From assembly GCA_016201045.1 (NCBI GenBank), contig JACQDM010000001.1, positions 310,001-374,000 of the forward strand: a stretch of DNA of 64,000 bases. The letters are read 5' to 3'. The notes below the pieces were generated by a model, which was not told where the DNA came from, made no database searches, and worked only from the letters and a program-made list of their open reading frames with translations. Each line of letters opens with the position of its first letter. The stretch's first letter is position 1. The DNA comes from Afipia sp. GTDB taxonomy: Bacteria > Pseudomonadota > Alphaproteobacteria > Rhizobiales > Xanthobacteraceae. A program made the position numbers and the translations under genes. Below, in pieces: positions 55,573 to 63,672 of this stretch.

Positions 55573-56274
55573 ATGCAAAATCAAGTTGGGTCGGAATTTC
55601 TCGCGTCTTCAGAATTCTTGGATGCAGATCATCCCTTGGTTCAAAAGAAATCGAAGGAATTGACCGCAGGCTATTCGAACGATCGCGACAAGATCGGTAG
55701 CATTTATCGTTTCGTACGCGATATGCCGTACGACATTTTCAATTCTTTCAAATACCTCGCTGAAGGGAAGCGGAGCGCAAGCGACGTGCTTGAAGCCGGA
55801 CATGCGTTCTGCATGGGAAAGGCCAGCGCCTTCGTGAGTCTTTGCAGGGCCGCGAACATTCCAGCGCGAATTGGCTTTCAACAGCTTCACTGCCCCGAAA
55901 AAGAATTCATGTCGGCCGAAGTTCGCGATCTTTGGAAGGACCGCCTTCTGCCGTGGCATTCCCTTGGCGAAGCGTTACTAGATGGAAAGTGGTTGAAGCT
56001 TGACGCGACGATCCCTGCCGACGTCGCGAAAGCCTATGGGAAGCCTTACGAGCGCGACTACGACGGCGTCCACGACATCCCCACAGTCGAGGGACCGATT
56101 GTCAAAGAGAATGGCAGTTTTGCTGACTATCCGGAGGATGTTGCTCGCTGGTACGAGCAGATGGCCAAAGAAACAATGGAAGCGCTGAACTCGTCGAGTT
56201 CAAAGGCGAAGACCGCCGGCAATGATGCATTTTGGACCGGGCCAGAAGCTGACGCCATAAAGAAGAAATCCTGA
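55573..56274 (+). CDS. Transglutaminase-like (TGc) domain protein
   Basis: The ATG at 55573 follows GGAGG. The 233-residue protein has the papain-like triad of the transglutaminase-core family: Cys in AGHAFCMGKASAF, His in LPWHSLGEAL and Asp in KWLKLDATI. Domain limits are about 45-165. No signal peptide is seen, so it is cytosolic. Family members cleave or make amide bonds. As first gene of the rightward catabolic unit it may hydrolyse an amide in the substrate; this is inferred from position. Confidence 0.82.
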   Translation: MQNQVGSEFLASSEFLDADHPLVQKKSKELTAGYSNDRDKIGSIYRFVRDMPYDIFNSFKYLAEGKRSASDVLEAGHAFCMGKASAFVSLCRAANIPARIGFQQLHCPEKEFMSAEVRDLWKDRLLPWHSLGEALLDGKWLKLDATIPADVAKAYGKPYERDYDGVHDIPTVEGPIVKENGSFADYPEDVARWYEQMAKETMEALNSSSSKAKTAGNDAFWTGPEADAIKKKS

Positions 56275-56284
56275 CAAACGTCGC

Positions 56285-56307
56285 GCCGCGCTAGCGCGGC
56301 CGTTTTT
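56285..56307 (+). terminator. Intrinsic terminator or attenuator after the TGc gene
   Basis: A perfect 16-bp GC palindrome (GCCGCGCTAGCGCGGC, 56285-56300) is followed by cgTTTTT. It lies between the transglutaminase-like gene and the next ALDH gene on the same strand, so it may reduce rather than stop transcription of the downstream genes. Confidence 0.7.
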
Positions 56308-56327
56308 ACTTTCAATCAGGAACGATC

Positions 56328-57701
56328 ATGGCACTGAAGAGCATCAATCCGACAAATGGTACTGAGTTCGCCATTTTCAAAGAACTGTCCGCGGCAGAGA
56401 TTGACGGCAAGCTTGGACTCGCCGCCAGCACATTCTCCTTATGGAAGCAAAAGACCTACGCTGAACGCGGAAAAATAATTTCCAATGCCGCAAAGATTTT
56501 GCTGTCCGAAAAAGACAAGTGGGGCGAACTAATTACACTGGAGATGGGAAAGACTTTAGCTTCAGCGAAAGCTGAAGTTGAGAAGTGTGCTCTTACTTGC
56601 AATTTTTATGCAGAGAACGCGTCAGCCTTTCTCAGTGACGAAAAAATTGTAACTGAGACAAATAGCTACGTCCGCTATCTTCCACTGGGCGTCATCCTTG
56701 CGATTATGCCTTGGAATTTTCCGTTTTGGCAGGCTTTCCGTTTTATCGCCCCGACGTTAATGGCAGGCAACACCTGCGTCCTAAAGCACGCATCCAACGT
56801 TCCTCAGTGTGCGCTGGCGCTAGAAGAAATTCTGGTAAGAGCCGGCGCGCCCGTCGGCACATTTCAAACGTTGCTGATCAGTTCAGATAGAGTCGCGCCA
56901 GTAATCCAAGACCCGAGAATTGCAGCGGTAACGCTCACAGGAAGCGAGGGAGCTGGTGCTCGCGTCGCAAGTGTCGCTGGAACAAGTCTCAAAAAATGCG
57001 TGCTTGAACTTGGTGGCAACGATCCGTTCATCGTATTGCCGAGTGCCAAGTTGGATCGGGCGGTACCAGCGGCAGTAAAGTCTCGCATGATGGCAAATGG
57101 CCAGTCGTGCGTTTGCGCAAAACGTTTCATTGTTCACAGCGCTATCTACGACAAATTCGAGCGAGAGTTCACTAAGGGTGTTCAAGCGCTGCGGATCGGC
57201 GACCCGATGCTTGCGAACACCGATATTGGACCGCTCGCTACGGCCGACGCCGTTGACACAGTTGAACAACAGGTAAATCGGTCGATAGCAGCCGGAGCCC
57301 GGCTTGTGGCCGGCGGCAAACGCATAGACCAGGTCGGCAATTTTTATATGCCGACCGTTCTCGCTGACATCCCGCTTAGCGCACCTGTGTATGCCGAAGA
57401 AGTATTCGCTCCGGTTGCAATGCTGTTCAAAGTGAACTCACTCGACGAAGCAATAGATCTTGCGAACAACACGCCGTTTGGATTGGGAAGCAGTATCTGG
57501 ACCGAAGATGCTCAAGAACGTGACCGCGCTGTCACAGAGCTCGATGCAGGGCAGACATTTGTAAATTCGATCGTTGCTTCCGATCCTCGCCTGCCGTTCG
57601 GGGGAATTAAGCTGTCAGGCTATGGCCGCGAGTTGGGCGCGCTAGGTATCCGAGAATTCACGAACATCAAGACTGTCTCTATCGCGAGAGATGGCTGGTG
57701 A
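56328..57701 (+). CDS. Aldehyde dehydrogenase, succinate-semialdehyde type, copy 2
   Basis: The 457-residue protein starts MALKSINPTNG. It has PWNFPFWQAFRF, LMAGNTCVLKHAS, LTGSEGAGARVAS, ELGGNDPF and the catalytic Cys in MANGQSCVCAKRF, the form typical of short succinate-semialdehyde dehydrogenases (GabD/SAD). It would oxidise a C4 semialdehyde or a related product to an acid. It has a different family branch from the ALDH at 43.4 kb, so the pathway may form two aldehydes. Confidence 0.92.
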   Translation: MALKSINPTNGTEFAIFKELSAAEIDGKLGLAASTFSLWKQKTYAERGKIISNAAKILLSEKDKWGELITLEMGKTLASAKAEVEKCALTCNFYAENASAFLSDEKIVTETNSYVRYLPLGVILAIMPWNFPFWQAFRFIAPTLMAGNTCVLKHASNVPQCALALEEILVRAGAPVGTFQTLLISSDRVAPVIQDPRIAAVTLTGSEGAGARVASVAGTSLKKCVLELGGNDPFIVLPSAKLDRAVPAAVKSRMMANGQSCVCAKRFIVHSAIYDKFEREFTKGVQALRIGDPMLANTDIGPLATADAVDTVEQQVNRSIAAGARLVAGGKRIDQVGNFYMPTVLADIPLSAPVYAEEVFAPVAMLFKVNSLDEAIDLANNTPFGLGSSIWTEDAQERDRAVTELDAGQTFVNSIVASDPRLPFGGIKLSGYGRELGALGIREFTNIKTVSIARDGW

Positions 57702-57741
57702 ACCACGGCCGCTATCATTTGCCGCAGCTAGGGAGCTGATG

Positions 57742-57888
57742 ATGAACGCTCAAGATGTTGCGATCGAAATAAAACGATCGGTATCGCGAGCGCTCACTGC
57801 GTCAAAAGAAACTGGTCGAAGAATAACTAAGAAACTGAAGCTGTACATAAAAAGAATCGCCGACGCGATAGAGGCGACGACGTGGTGA
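57742..57888 (+). CDS. Small basic helical protein between ALDH and MFS genes
   Basis: A 48-residue frame (MNAQDVAIEIKRSVSRALT...) follows gggagctg and fills most of the 222-bp gap between the ALDH and MFS genes. It is Lys/Arg-rich and would form amphipathic helices. No family is recognised. It may be a real small protein of the operon or just an open stretch; the good ribosome site favours the first. Confidence 0.4.
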   Translation: MNAQDVAIEIKRSVSRALTASKETGRRITKKLKLYIKRIADAIEATTW

Positions 57889-57922
57889 GGAAATGCATGC
57901 AAAATCATCTAAGGGGGAAGAC

Positions 57923-59215
57923 ATGTCGAACTCAAACGAGAATACAGAAATTGGACCAGTACAAAAACGCTCTTTGGCAAGTAGCTTTATCGGGTGGATG
58001 TTCGATGGCTACGAAACCAGCGTTCTAATTCTAGTTGGCGCGAGCGCAATAGCTGCACTCTCTGGCCTCACAAACCCTGCTGAAATTCGCGTTGCTCTCG
58101 GCACCGCTATCTCTGCCACGCTTCTCGGCTGGGCAATCGGCGGCGTCATCGGAAGCATTGCCGCCGACTATTTCGGCCGGAAAAAAATGCTGATGATTGC
58201 CATCGGGGGATACTGTCTGTTCACCGCTTTTACTGCGGCGAGCCAGTCAGTCACGATGCTCATCGCACTTCGTCTCCTAACTGGCATTTTCCTTGGCTCA
58301 GAATGGAGCACCGGTACTGCCCTTGTCGCTGAGACTTGGCCTCGACGTGCCCGAGCTAAGGCTCTCGGTATCATGCAGTCTGGCTTCGGCTTCGGCTTCT
58401 TCCTGGCGGCAGGCCTTTGGCTTTATATCCAACCGCTTGCTGGGCCTGACGCATGGCGCTGGATGTTTCTGATCGGCGTACTGCCTGCTTTGGTGCTCAT
58501 CTATATTCGTCGGGGCCTTCCAGAGTCCGAGCTTTGGCTTGAGGCGATCAAGGAGATCGAAAAGAAGAAAGCCGGCCAAAGGCAGTCAACCGTTGTCGAG
58601 ATCTTCCGCGATCCTGTTTCGCGCGGTCGTATTTTTGGCACGTTGATTCTGTCGAGCGTCACCGTCGCTGTGTTCTACAGCGTCAACGCCCTGATTGGCC
58701 CTCACGTCGGCGGACTGGCTGCCAAGCAAGGGTTGGTCGCCGCTCAATGGGCCACCATCAGCGTCATGATCTACAATGTGGGCGCGATCTGCGGATACAT
58801 TTCGGCCGGCTTTATTGCCGACGCACTCGGCAGAAAGCCCTACATGGCGATCACGTTTCTGGGCACGATTGCGTCTGGGCTTTTCGTCTATCTGATGTCC
58901 GACGATCTCACTGTGACGCTGATCGGCATCTTCATCTTGGGTACGTTCACGCTCGGCGTGTTCTCGTGGATGCCGATCTACCTGCCAGAACTCTTTGCGA
59001 CGCACGTTCGCTCGACGGCTTCGGGCGTTGTGTTCAATCTGGCACGGCTCGTGGCTTTCCCGATGCCCATCTTGACGGCCTTCTTGTTCTCACAGCTTGG
59101 CGGCTTCAAACCAGTCATTCTGTGCCTCACTTTGATCTATGTGATCTCACTCATCACACTGATGTTCTTGCCTGAAACCAAGGACAAGCCACTGCCAAGT
59201 GGATCGTCGGTCTAG
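57923..59215 (+). CDS. MFS transporter, sugar/acid:proton symporter (SHS/AAHS-like)
   Basis: The ATG at 57923 follows a GGGGGAAG ribosome site and gives 430 residues. It has twelve helices and the motifs SSFIGWMFDGYETSVL (as in SHS/AAHS acid transporters), GSIAADYFGRKK and LGSEWSTGTALVAETWP, and ends LFLPETK. Transporters of this branch carry aromatic or short organic acids. It is the last gene of the rightward catabolic unit and is followed by a strong terminator. Confidence 0.9.
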   Translation: MSNSNENTEIGPVQKRSLASSFIGWMFDGYETSVLILVGASAIAALSGLTNPAEIRVALGTAISATLLGWAIGGVIGSIAADYFGRKKMLMIAIGGYCLFTAFTAASQSVTMLIALRLLTGIFLGSEWSTGTALVAETWPRRARAKALGIMQSGFGFGFFLAAGLWLYIQPLAGPDAWRWMFLIGVLPALVLIYIRRGLPESELWLEAIKEIEKKKAGQRQSTVVEIFRDPVSRGRIFGTLILSSVTVAVFYSVNALIGPHVGGLAAKQGLVAAQWATISVMIYNVGAICGYISAGFIADALGRKPYMAITFLGTIASGLFVYLMSDDLTVTLIGIFILGTFTLGVFSWMPIYLPELFATHVRSTASGVVFNLARLVAFPMPILTAFLFSQLGGFKPVILCLTLIYVISLITLMFLPETKDKPLPSGSSV

Positions 59216-59323
59216 CGCGTGTGCGCTACGACCGTCGAGTAAACGTCCGTCGCTGCCAACGGGTCAACTCAGCTTCGTTGGCAAATGGCAGCAGGCACCT
59301 TGATCGGTGCACCTCCCATAACT

Positions 59324-59353
59324 TGCCCGGCTTTTTAAGCCGGGCATTTTTTT
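59324..59353 (+). terminator. Intrinsic terminator after the MFS gene
   Basis: A 10-bp perfect stem (tgcccggctt / aagccgggca) with a 3-base loop is followed by a run of seven T. It lies about 110 bp beyond the MFS stop and 30 bp before the chemoreceptor-like gene, so it separates the catabolic transcript from that gene. Confidence 0.9.
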
Positions 59354-59379
59354 AGATTGCAAACGACAGAGAGACCGCC

Positions 59380-60324
59380 ATGGCAATAACATTGACGCAG
59401 TACATCGATCAAAAACGAGAAGCCGGTGTCGGACCTGACAAGATCGTGGACGGCATACGTCTACAGTTTGGCGATCTTATTGTTTCGGCAGATCCATGCT
59501 CGTCATCGACAGATGTTGGCCCACCTGAAAAGAAGTTGGCCGACCAGCTTTCCGGGCTGCTTGGCATGACAACCGAGCTGATAACCGGAATTACCGGTGC
59601 GGCTGGGTCACTGGAGGCCGCGCATCGTGCTTGCGAAGAGATTGAGCAAGGATCTTCGACCGCAGCATCTGCATCGAAAGGTATGACGTTTTCGATGAAC
59701 GAAATTCGGCAGGAGATTCAGTCGGCGTCAGGAAGCGTGGCCGAAATTGTCGAGAACATAAACTCTGCTAACCACTCTTTCACTGCGCTTCAAAGCGCTG
59801 TCGAGAAAATTGCTTCTGTCGTTGGCTTGATCAGGCAAGTTGCCAATCAAACCAATTTGCTCGCGCTGAATGCGACGATCGAAGCCGCTCGCGCGGGAGA
59901 CCATGGGAAGGGCTTTACGGTTGTCGCCAGTGAAGTGAAGCAGCTTGCGAAACAAACAGCCGGTGCGATTGGAGACATTCAGGCTCAGGCGGCACAAATA
60001 AGTGAGGCCTCTCTTCGATCGATCGAATCCGTGCGGGTCATCGAAACAAGTGTTAAAGGTATCAGTGGCCGGTTCGCAGCAATCTCCGTTGCAGTTAGCC
60101 AACAAGAGACAATGACGACTGAAAATGCCGAGGCGCTGCAAGCGTCGACGGTAGCGCTTGGTACGCTTCGAGATACGGTCGAAAAAATTCGCCTCGGCGC
60201 CAACAGAAATCTAGAACGAGCGAGAAAGATTCACGACGTCGTCGTGGACGGCGCGGGCGAGGAGGAAACCAATCAAAGCAGCATGCAGCTTGAGGAAAAG
60301 AAAACGGTTGCTCGTCCTTGCTAG
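59380..60324 (+). CDS. Soluble methyl-accepting chemotaxis-like protein
   Basis: The 314-residue protein has no membrane segment. A short N-terminal part (about 1-60) precedes a coiled-coil signalling domain with the conserved hairpin tip ([29 protein letters not shown], read in pieces) at about 150-180. Soluble receptors of this sort sense an internal signal and control CheA, or act outside chemotaxis. It follows the catabolic operon behind a terminator; a link to the substrate is possible but unproven. Confidence 0.85.
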   Translation: MAITLTQYIDQKREAGVGPDKIVDGIRLQFGDLIVSADPCSSSTDVGPPEKKLADQLSGLLGMTTELITGITGAAGSLEAAHRACEEIEQGSSTAASASKGMTFSMNEIRQEIQSASGSVAEIVENINSANHSFTALQSAVEKIASVVGLIRQVANQTNLLALNATIEAARAGDHGKGFTVVASEVKQLAKQTAGAIGDIQAQAAQISEASLRSIESVRVIETSVKGISGRFAAISVAVSQQETMTTENAEALQASTVALGTLRDTVEKIRLGANRNLERARKIHDVVVDGAGEEETNQSSMQLEEKKTVARPC

Positions 60325-60408
60325 CTTGACCGACTTCGGTTATCGGCGACATCAAACTGGCGTTGGAGAGCGGCACGATCAAAAACAACTTCAAAGCTCG
60401 TTTTTGGT

Positions 60409-60460
60409 CAACTGATAAGGAAAGGCCAATTACCTTATAAGTCAAGCAGCCGACTCCATT
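60409..60460. repeat. Intergenic hairpin repeat, copy 5
   Basis: caactgataaggaaagg (60409-60425) pairs with taccttataagtc (60431-60443), then aagcagccgactccatt (60444-60460), the same tail as copies 2 and 4. It lies between the convergent chemoreceptor and E1-like genes. Confidence 0.75.
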
Positions 60461-60504
60461 CGCGCAAGCTTGTAGTCGGATCCTAACTTTCAGTGCGACT
60501 GCGT

Positions 60505-62022
60505 CTAAAGCGCAAGCTTTTGAGGCGGCTTTACACCGTGGCCCCGTTCGCAATGCTCATCTTGCGATAGCTCACTATCCATCATGCCGCCACGCATGAA
60601 ATGCAGTGAGGTCATCCCGCTCCGTTTGACCTGACCTGGAAATAGCATGCGTTGGAAAAGCGACGCACTCGACAACAAGGCGGCTGCGAGCGAGACAAAC
60701 CCGACCGAAAAAAGCGTTGGTCCTTTGGTCGCAAACGCAGCAAGCTCTGCTTCTCCCTCCGTTCCGCACCTTGGGTTATCGATGAAATCCGCAGCGTCGG
60801 CCGACAAGGCGTTGTCCTTGAGATAAACGGCGCGTTCCTCCGCCGACATGCGCCTGAGCCTGTCGATCTGTTCTTGGATTCGTTCGCCATCTTTCTCGCG
60901 CGGATTGTGGCAGGCAAGACAGGCAGCGTCGGCCGCACCGCTATAGAAATTGGTCCTCGCGCCCATGTCGAGCGTGCTGCCGCCTATTAAAAGTTTCGGA
61001 TGCATCCCTTGGATGTGCTGCCGGGAGGTGCCTTTGTCGACGCAAGACAAAACGATGCCAAAACTGGAATTTCTCACGGCTTCCGCAACATCCGCGCGCA
61101 GGCCTGCGGGCTCGCTGTCGAGAAAAGCTGTCAGGGTGCGGTTTGACGGGAAACATCCCTGGTGCGTGGCCTTCAGATAGCGCTCTACCGCATCGACCTT
61201 CACGTTACCAACGTCCTGCCATCCGGCCAGAACACACCGGTTGAGGCTGGTCTCGTCGTAAATATCGTTGTCGACGAGCACGCTGTAGCTGTCCTTAAAT
61301 GCGGCATTGGCAACGACGTATGCGATGCCGTTTCCAACGGCGCCGGCACCGACCATGTATAGCGGCGCAAGTGTTTTTCCGGCGAGTTCGGGCCCGTCGC
61401 GGAGCGTCGACCACGGTTCTTTGCCCTGGCCGGACCACAGCGAATATCCAGCGTCGACAAGAAAACTCCCGCGCCGCTCATCCATGCCTCGCGCATGTTT
61501 GAAGATTTCACCGGCGCACAACGCTGCCGCAAGAAACGGCCCAAGCGGGTTTCGGCTTTCAGGCACCGCGAGCAATGGCGCATTTTGTGGTGAACCAAGC
61601 CAGGCTCGCCATCCCGACGCCAGGGCGCATAGTCTGTAGCTTGTCGCGAATTCAGAGCCACTGGCGCCGCCCATATCGACAACAAAGTCGGGCGCCGCAT
61701 CGCCAACTTCAAGGCTGATGTCGATCTTGCCGTCAACCGCCCACTGAGAAAAGCTCGCAAGGCAGAGCGGGAATTCGCGCTCGTCATAAGAGGGCAGCGT
61801 GATGAGGCGCGGCGCGGTGCGAGCAACAAGTTCAATGCGGCCGACGATACCAATCTGCCGGCAAAGCAGGTTCACCAAACATGAGGTCATAAGCTGCCCA
61901 GCTACGCTGCGTTCCCATCCTGCTGCGACCACAATACGAACGGTCTTTTCGGACAACGCCGCGTTCCAAAATCCTTCCGTCGCACGCAGATGGCGATCGC
62001 CGATATCTTCGCTGCGCGTCAT
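60505..62022 (-). CDS. E1-like (ThiF-fold) ubiquitin-type activating enzyme
   Basis: The 505-residue protein has an N-terminal region of about 200 residues without clear similarity. The E1/ThiF adenylation domain follows: GAGAVGNG (225-232), DND (251-253) and the Asn-Arg pair at 261-262. CLACH (368-372) is half of a zinc or active-site motif. A hydrophobic stretch lies near 430-450. It would adenylate the C-terminus of the Ubl encoded in the same operon and pass it to the E2-like protein. Its ATG overlaps the JAMM gene stop (ATGA). Confidence 0.85.
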   Translation of the reverse strand: MTRSEDIGDRHLRATEGFWNAALSEKTVRIVVAAGWERSVAGQLMTSCLVNLLCRQIGIVGRIELVARTAPRLITLPSYDEREFPLCLASFSQWAVDGKIDISLEVGDAAPDFVVDMGGASGSEFATSYRLCALASGWRAWLGSPQNAPLLAVPESRNPLGPFLAAALCAGEIFKHARGMDERRGSFLVDAGYSLWSGQGKEPWSTLRDGPELAGKTLAPLYMVGAGAVGNGIAYVVANAAFKDSYSVLVDNDIYDETSLNRCVLAGWQDVGNVKVDAVERYLKATHQGCFPSNRTLTAFLDSEPAGLRADVAEAVRNSSFGIVLSCVDKGTSRQHIQGMHPKLLIGGSTLDMGARTNFYSGAADAACLACHNPREKDGERIQEQIDRLRRMSAEERAVYLKDNALSADAADFIDNPRCGTEGEAELAAFATKGPTLFSVGFVSLAAALLSSASLFQRMLFPGQVKRSGMTSLHFMRGGMMDSELSQDEHCERGHGVKPPQKLAL

Positions 62023-62558
62023 CGGAAATCCTCGATTTTGACATTGCCAGCCGGCGTGATCACCACGCGCTGTGTGGCGGTCGCGTCATCGAGAAGATAC
62101 CAGTAGTCATTCTGGCTTTCATGAATCCCAAGGCCATGCGGAAACGGTGATGTCCAGTGGCCGTAGTTCGGAAACACGATGGACAGCGCCCGGCGGGTGA
62201 CGATCATGCGGTCATCATAGTTGGAGTGCTCGACGCGGGTGCTCGGATGGCTGTGGATCTGTGCCAGCGGCTTGCTGCCCTCCGGCAGGCGCGCGACGAC
62301 TTGTGAAAGCGCCTGCGTCGAGATCAGATAGTTTCCCCAATGCATCTTCTGTTTGGGCGCGACGACGTAGTCCACGACGCAGTTGCCGACTTGATCGCGG
62401 CGGCCGTACCAAAGCACGCCGCTCTCGAGCTGCCGCACGCGTCGCAACAGTGCCACCGTGCCGTCCAGCGCTGCTTTCGGTACGTTCAACACAGTGTTGC
62501 ATTTCATATAGCGCAGCTTCGGCGGCGGTCGCATCCAATCGTCTTCGGTTTCCATCAC
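62019..62558 (-). CDS. JAB/JAMM metalloprotease (deubiquitinase-like)
   Basis: The 179-residue protein has all zinc and catalytic residues of JAMM: Glu45 (LESGVLWYG), His102 and His104 (IHSHP), Ser112 and Asp115 (EHSNYDD). It would trim the Ubl C-terminus to expose its Gly-Gly, or remove the Ubl from targets. The GTG/ATG start region overlaps the E2-like gene stop. Confidence 0.9.
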   Translation of the reverse strand: MMETEDDWMRPPPKLRYMKCNTVLNVPKAALDGTVALLRRVRQLESGVLWYGRRDQVGNCVVDYVVAPKQKMHWGNYLISTQALSQVVARLPEGSKPLAQIHSHPSTRVEHSNYDDRMIVTRRALSIVFPNYGHWTSPFPHGLGIHESQNDYWYLLDDATATQRVVITPAGNVKIEDFR

Positions 62559-63073
62559 GCAAAGGGACCCTGGTAGGAGGATACAAACGCCTTACGAATC
62601 GCGTTGATCGTAAGCAAAAACGTGTCGGTGTTGCGCCAGAGAAATTTGCTATCGACCTCATGCAGCACGTCGTAAAATTCAAATGTCGCCGAGCAGCAGA
62701 TGAGCTGCACCATGGTCCCGTTGTTGTGCGGATCCGGATATTGGATATGTGTGCGGCATGCGTCGCTCGTCAATTGCGGCACAAAACGCGCATCTTCAGC
62801 GCCCCGGTAGTCGAGCGTCTCAGGGTTCACAAAACGCGCGCTCGGCGGCCATTCGCGATAGGCCTGAAAGCCGAGCCGGAGCAGATAGTCCGTGGTCTTG
62901 TCCTGAAATGTCCCTGACATCGGCACGAGCAGCGTCAGCCTGTTGTGTCGCCTCCAGCCGAGTTCTTCGATCGATGTCGCACCCAGCACATTGAGCACGC
63001 GCGGCAGATCCTGTTCGAGAGCAGCCGCGCCCGCCCCAAGGTCGATGGTGGGTCGCTGTTTGGCGACGGCCAT
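62555..63073 (-). CDS. E2-like (UBC-fold) protein
   Basis: The 172-residue protein has the broad order of bacterial E2-like proteins: an N-terminal helix, beta strands with RLTLLVPMSG, an EWPPSARF proline turn, then HIQYPD and a Cys pair in QLICCSATFEFY, and a C-terminal helix. One of these Cys is a candidate for the thioester site. The similarity is structural and weak, so the call rests partly on the operon with Ubl, JAMM and E1. Confidence 0.6.
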   Translation of the reverse strand: MAVAKQRPTIDLGAGAAALEQDLPRVLNVLGATSIEELGWRRHNRLTLLVPMSGTFQDKTTDYLLRLGFQAYREWPPSARFVNPETLDYRGAEDARFVPQLTSDACRTHIQYPDPHNNGTMVQLICCSATFEFYDVLHEVDSKFLWRNTDTFLLTINAIRKAFVSSYQGPFA

Positions 63074-63510
63074 CAGGCACCGCCGGTCTCGCTGGCGATT
63101 TCGAAGTGATAATCCTTGATGACTTTTTCCTTATGCGCACGCTTGAGCGTGAGATTGAGGAAGCTCATCAGCGATTTCGGCTTTTCGCCGCCGGTCTGAA
63201 AGATGTCGGTGTCTTTCTTGGCGATCTCGAGCTTCTTGTAGGCCTTGTCCCACACCTGCTGCAGCGTCGCCTCCACACGCTCCTCGAACGAGGTCTTCTC
63301 GGCCTCGTTGACGTGCGTGACGTGGACGGTCACCTTGTCTTCGCGTTCGGCATCTTTCAGTTCATGTACCGCCTTTTCGAGGTCCTTTTCCGCGGCCTTT
63401 TCGTCCTCGTGGATGTGTTCCAGGCGCTTTTCGGCATCTTCGATGTCGTGGATCGCCTTGTCGATCCGCGACTGCCGCGAATCATCGTCCTTCTTGTGGT
63501 CTTCAGACAT
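63073..63510 (-). CDS. Ubiquitin-like protein with N-terminal coiled coil and -GGA end
   Basis: The ATG at 63510 follows GGAGACTGAAC and gives 145 residues. Residues 1-60 are highly charged and helical (HDIEDAEKRLEHIHEDEKAA), probably a coiled coil. Residues about 60-145 could form a ubiquitin-like fold: KVTVHVTHVNEAEKTSF, a helix EERVEATLQQVWDKAYKKL, and a final strand DYHFEIASETGGA. The protein ends Gly-Gly-Ala, so removal of one residue would expose the Gly-Gly needed for activation. It is the first gene of the Ubl-E2-JAMM-E1 operon and diverges from an XRE gene. Confidence 0.75.
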   Translation of the reverse strand: MSEDHKKDDDSRQSRIDKAIHDIEDAEKRLEHIHEDEKAAEKDLEKAVHELKDAEREDKVTVHVTHVNEAEKTSFEERVEATLQQVWDKAYKKLEIAKKDTDIFQTGGEKPKSLMSFLNLTLKRAHKEKVIKDYHFEIASETGGA

Positions 63511-63672
63511 GTTCAGTCTCCTTCGTTCCCGCTCCGCAGCACTGGCCGCTTGCGAAAACCCTGTGGAATTCCGGCCGTATCGGCCCCGGACCCAATATAG
63601 GACGCATGATTTGAGTTTACAAGTACCATAAAAAATGATACTTTTGTAAACCACTCAAACAAAGGATTTTTC

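Noticed and set aside
60505-63510. Type II CBASS operon
   Set aside because: CBASS needs a cyclic-nucleotide synthase and effector; neither is seen, and Cap2 is a fused E1-E2. Here the Ubl, E2-like, JAMM and E1-like genes are separate and no cyclase is in the visible part.
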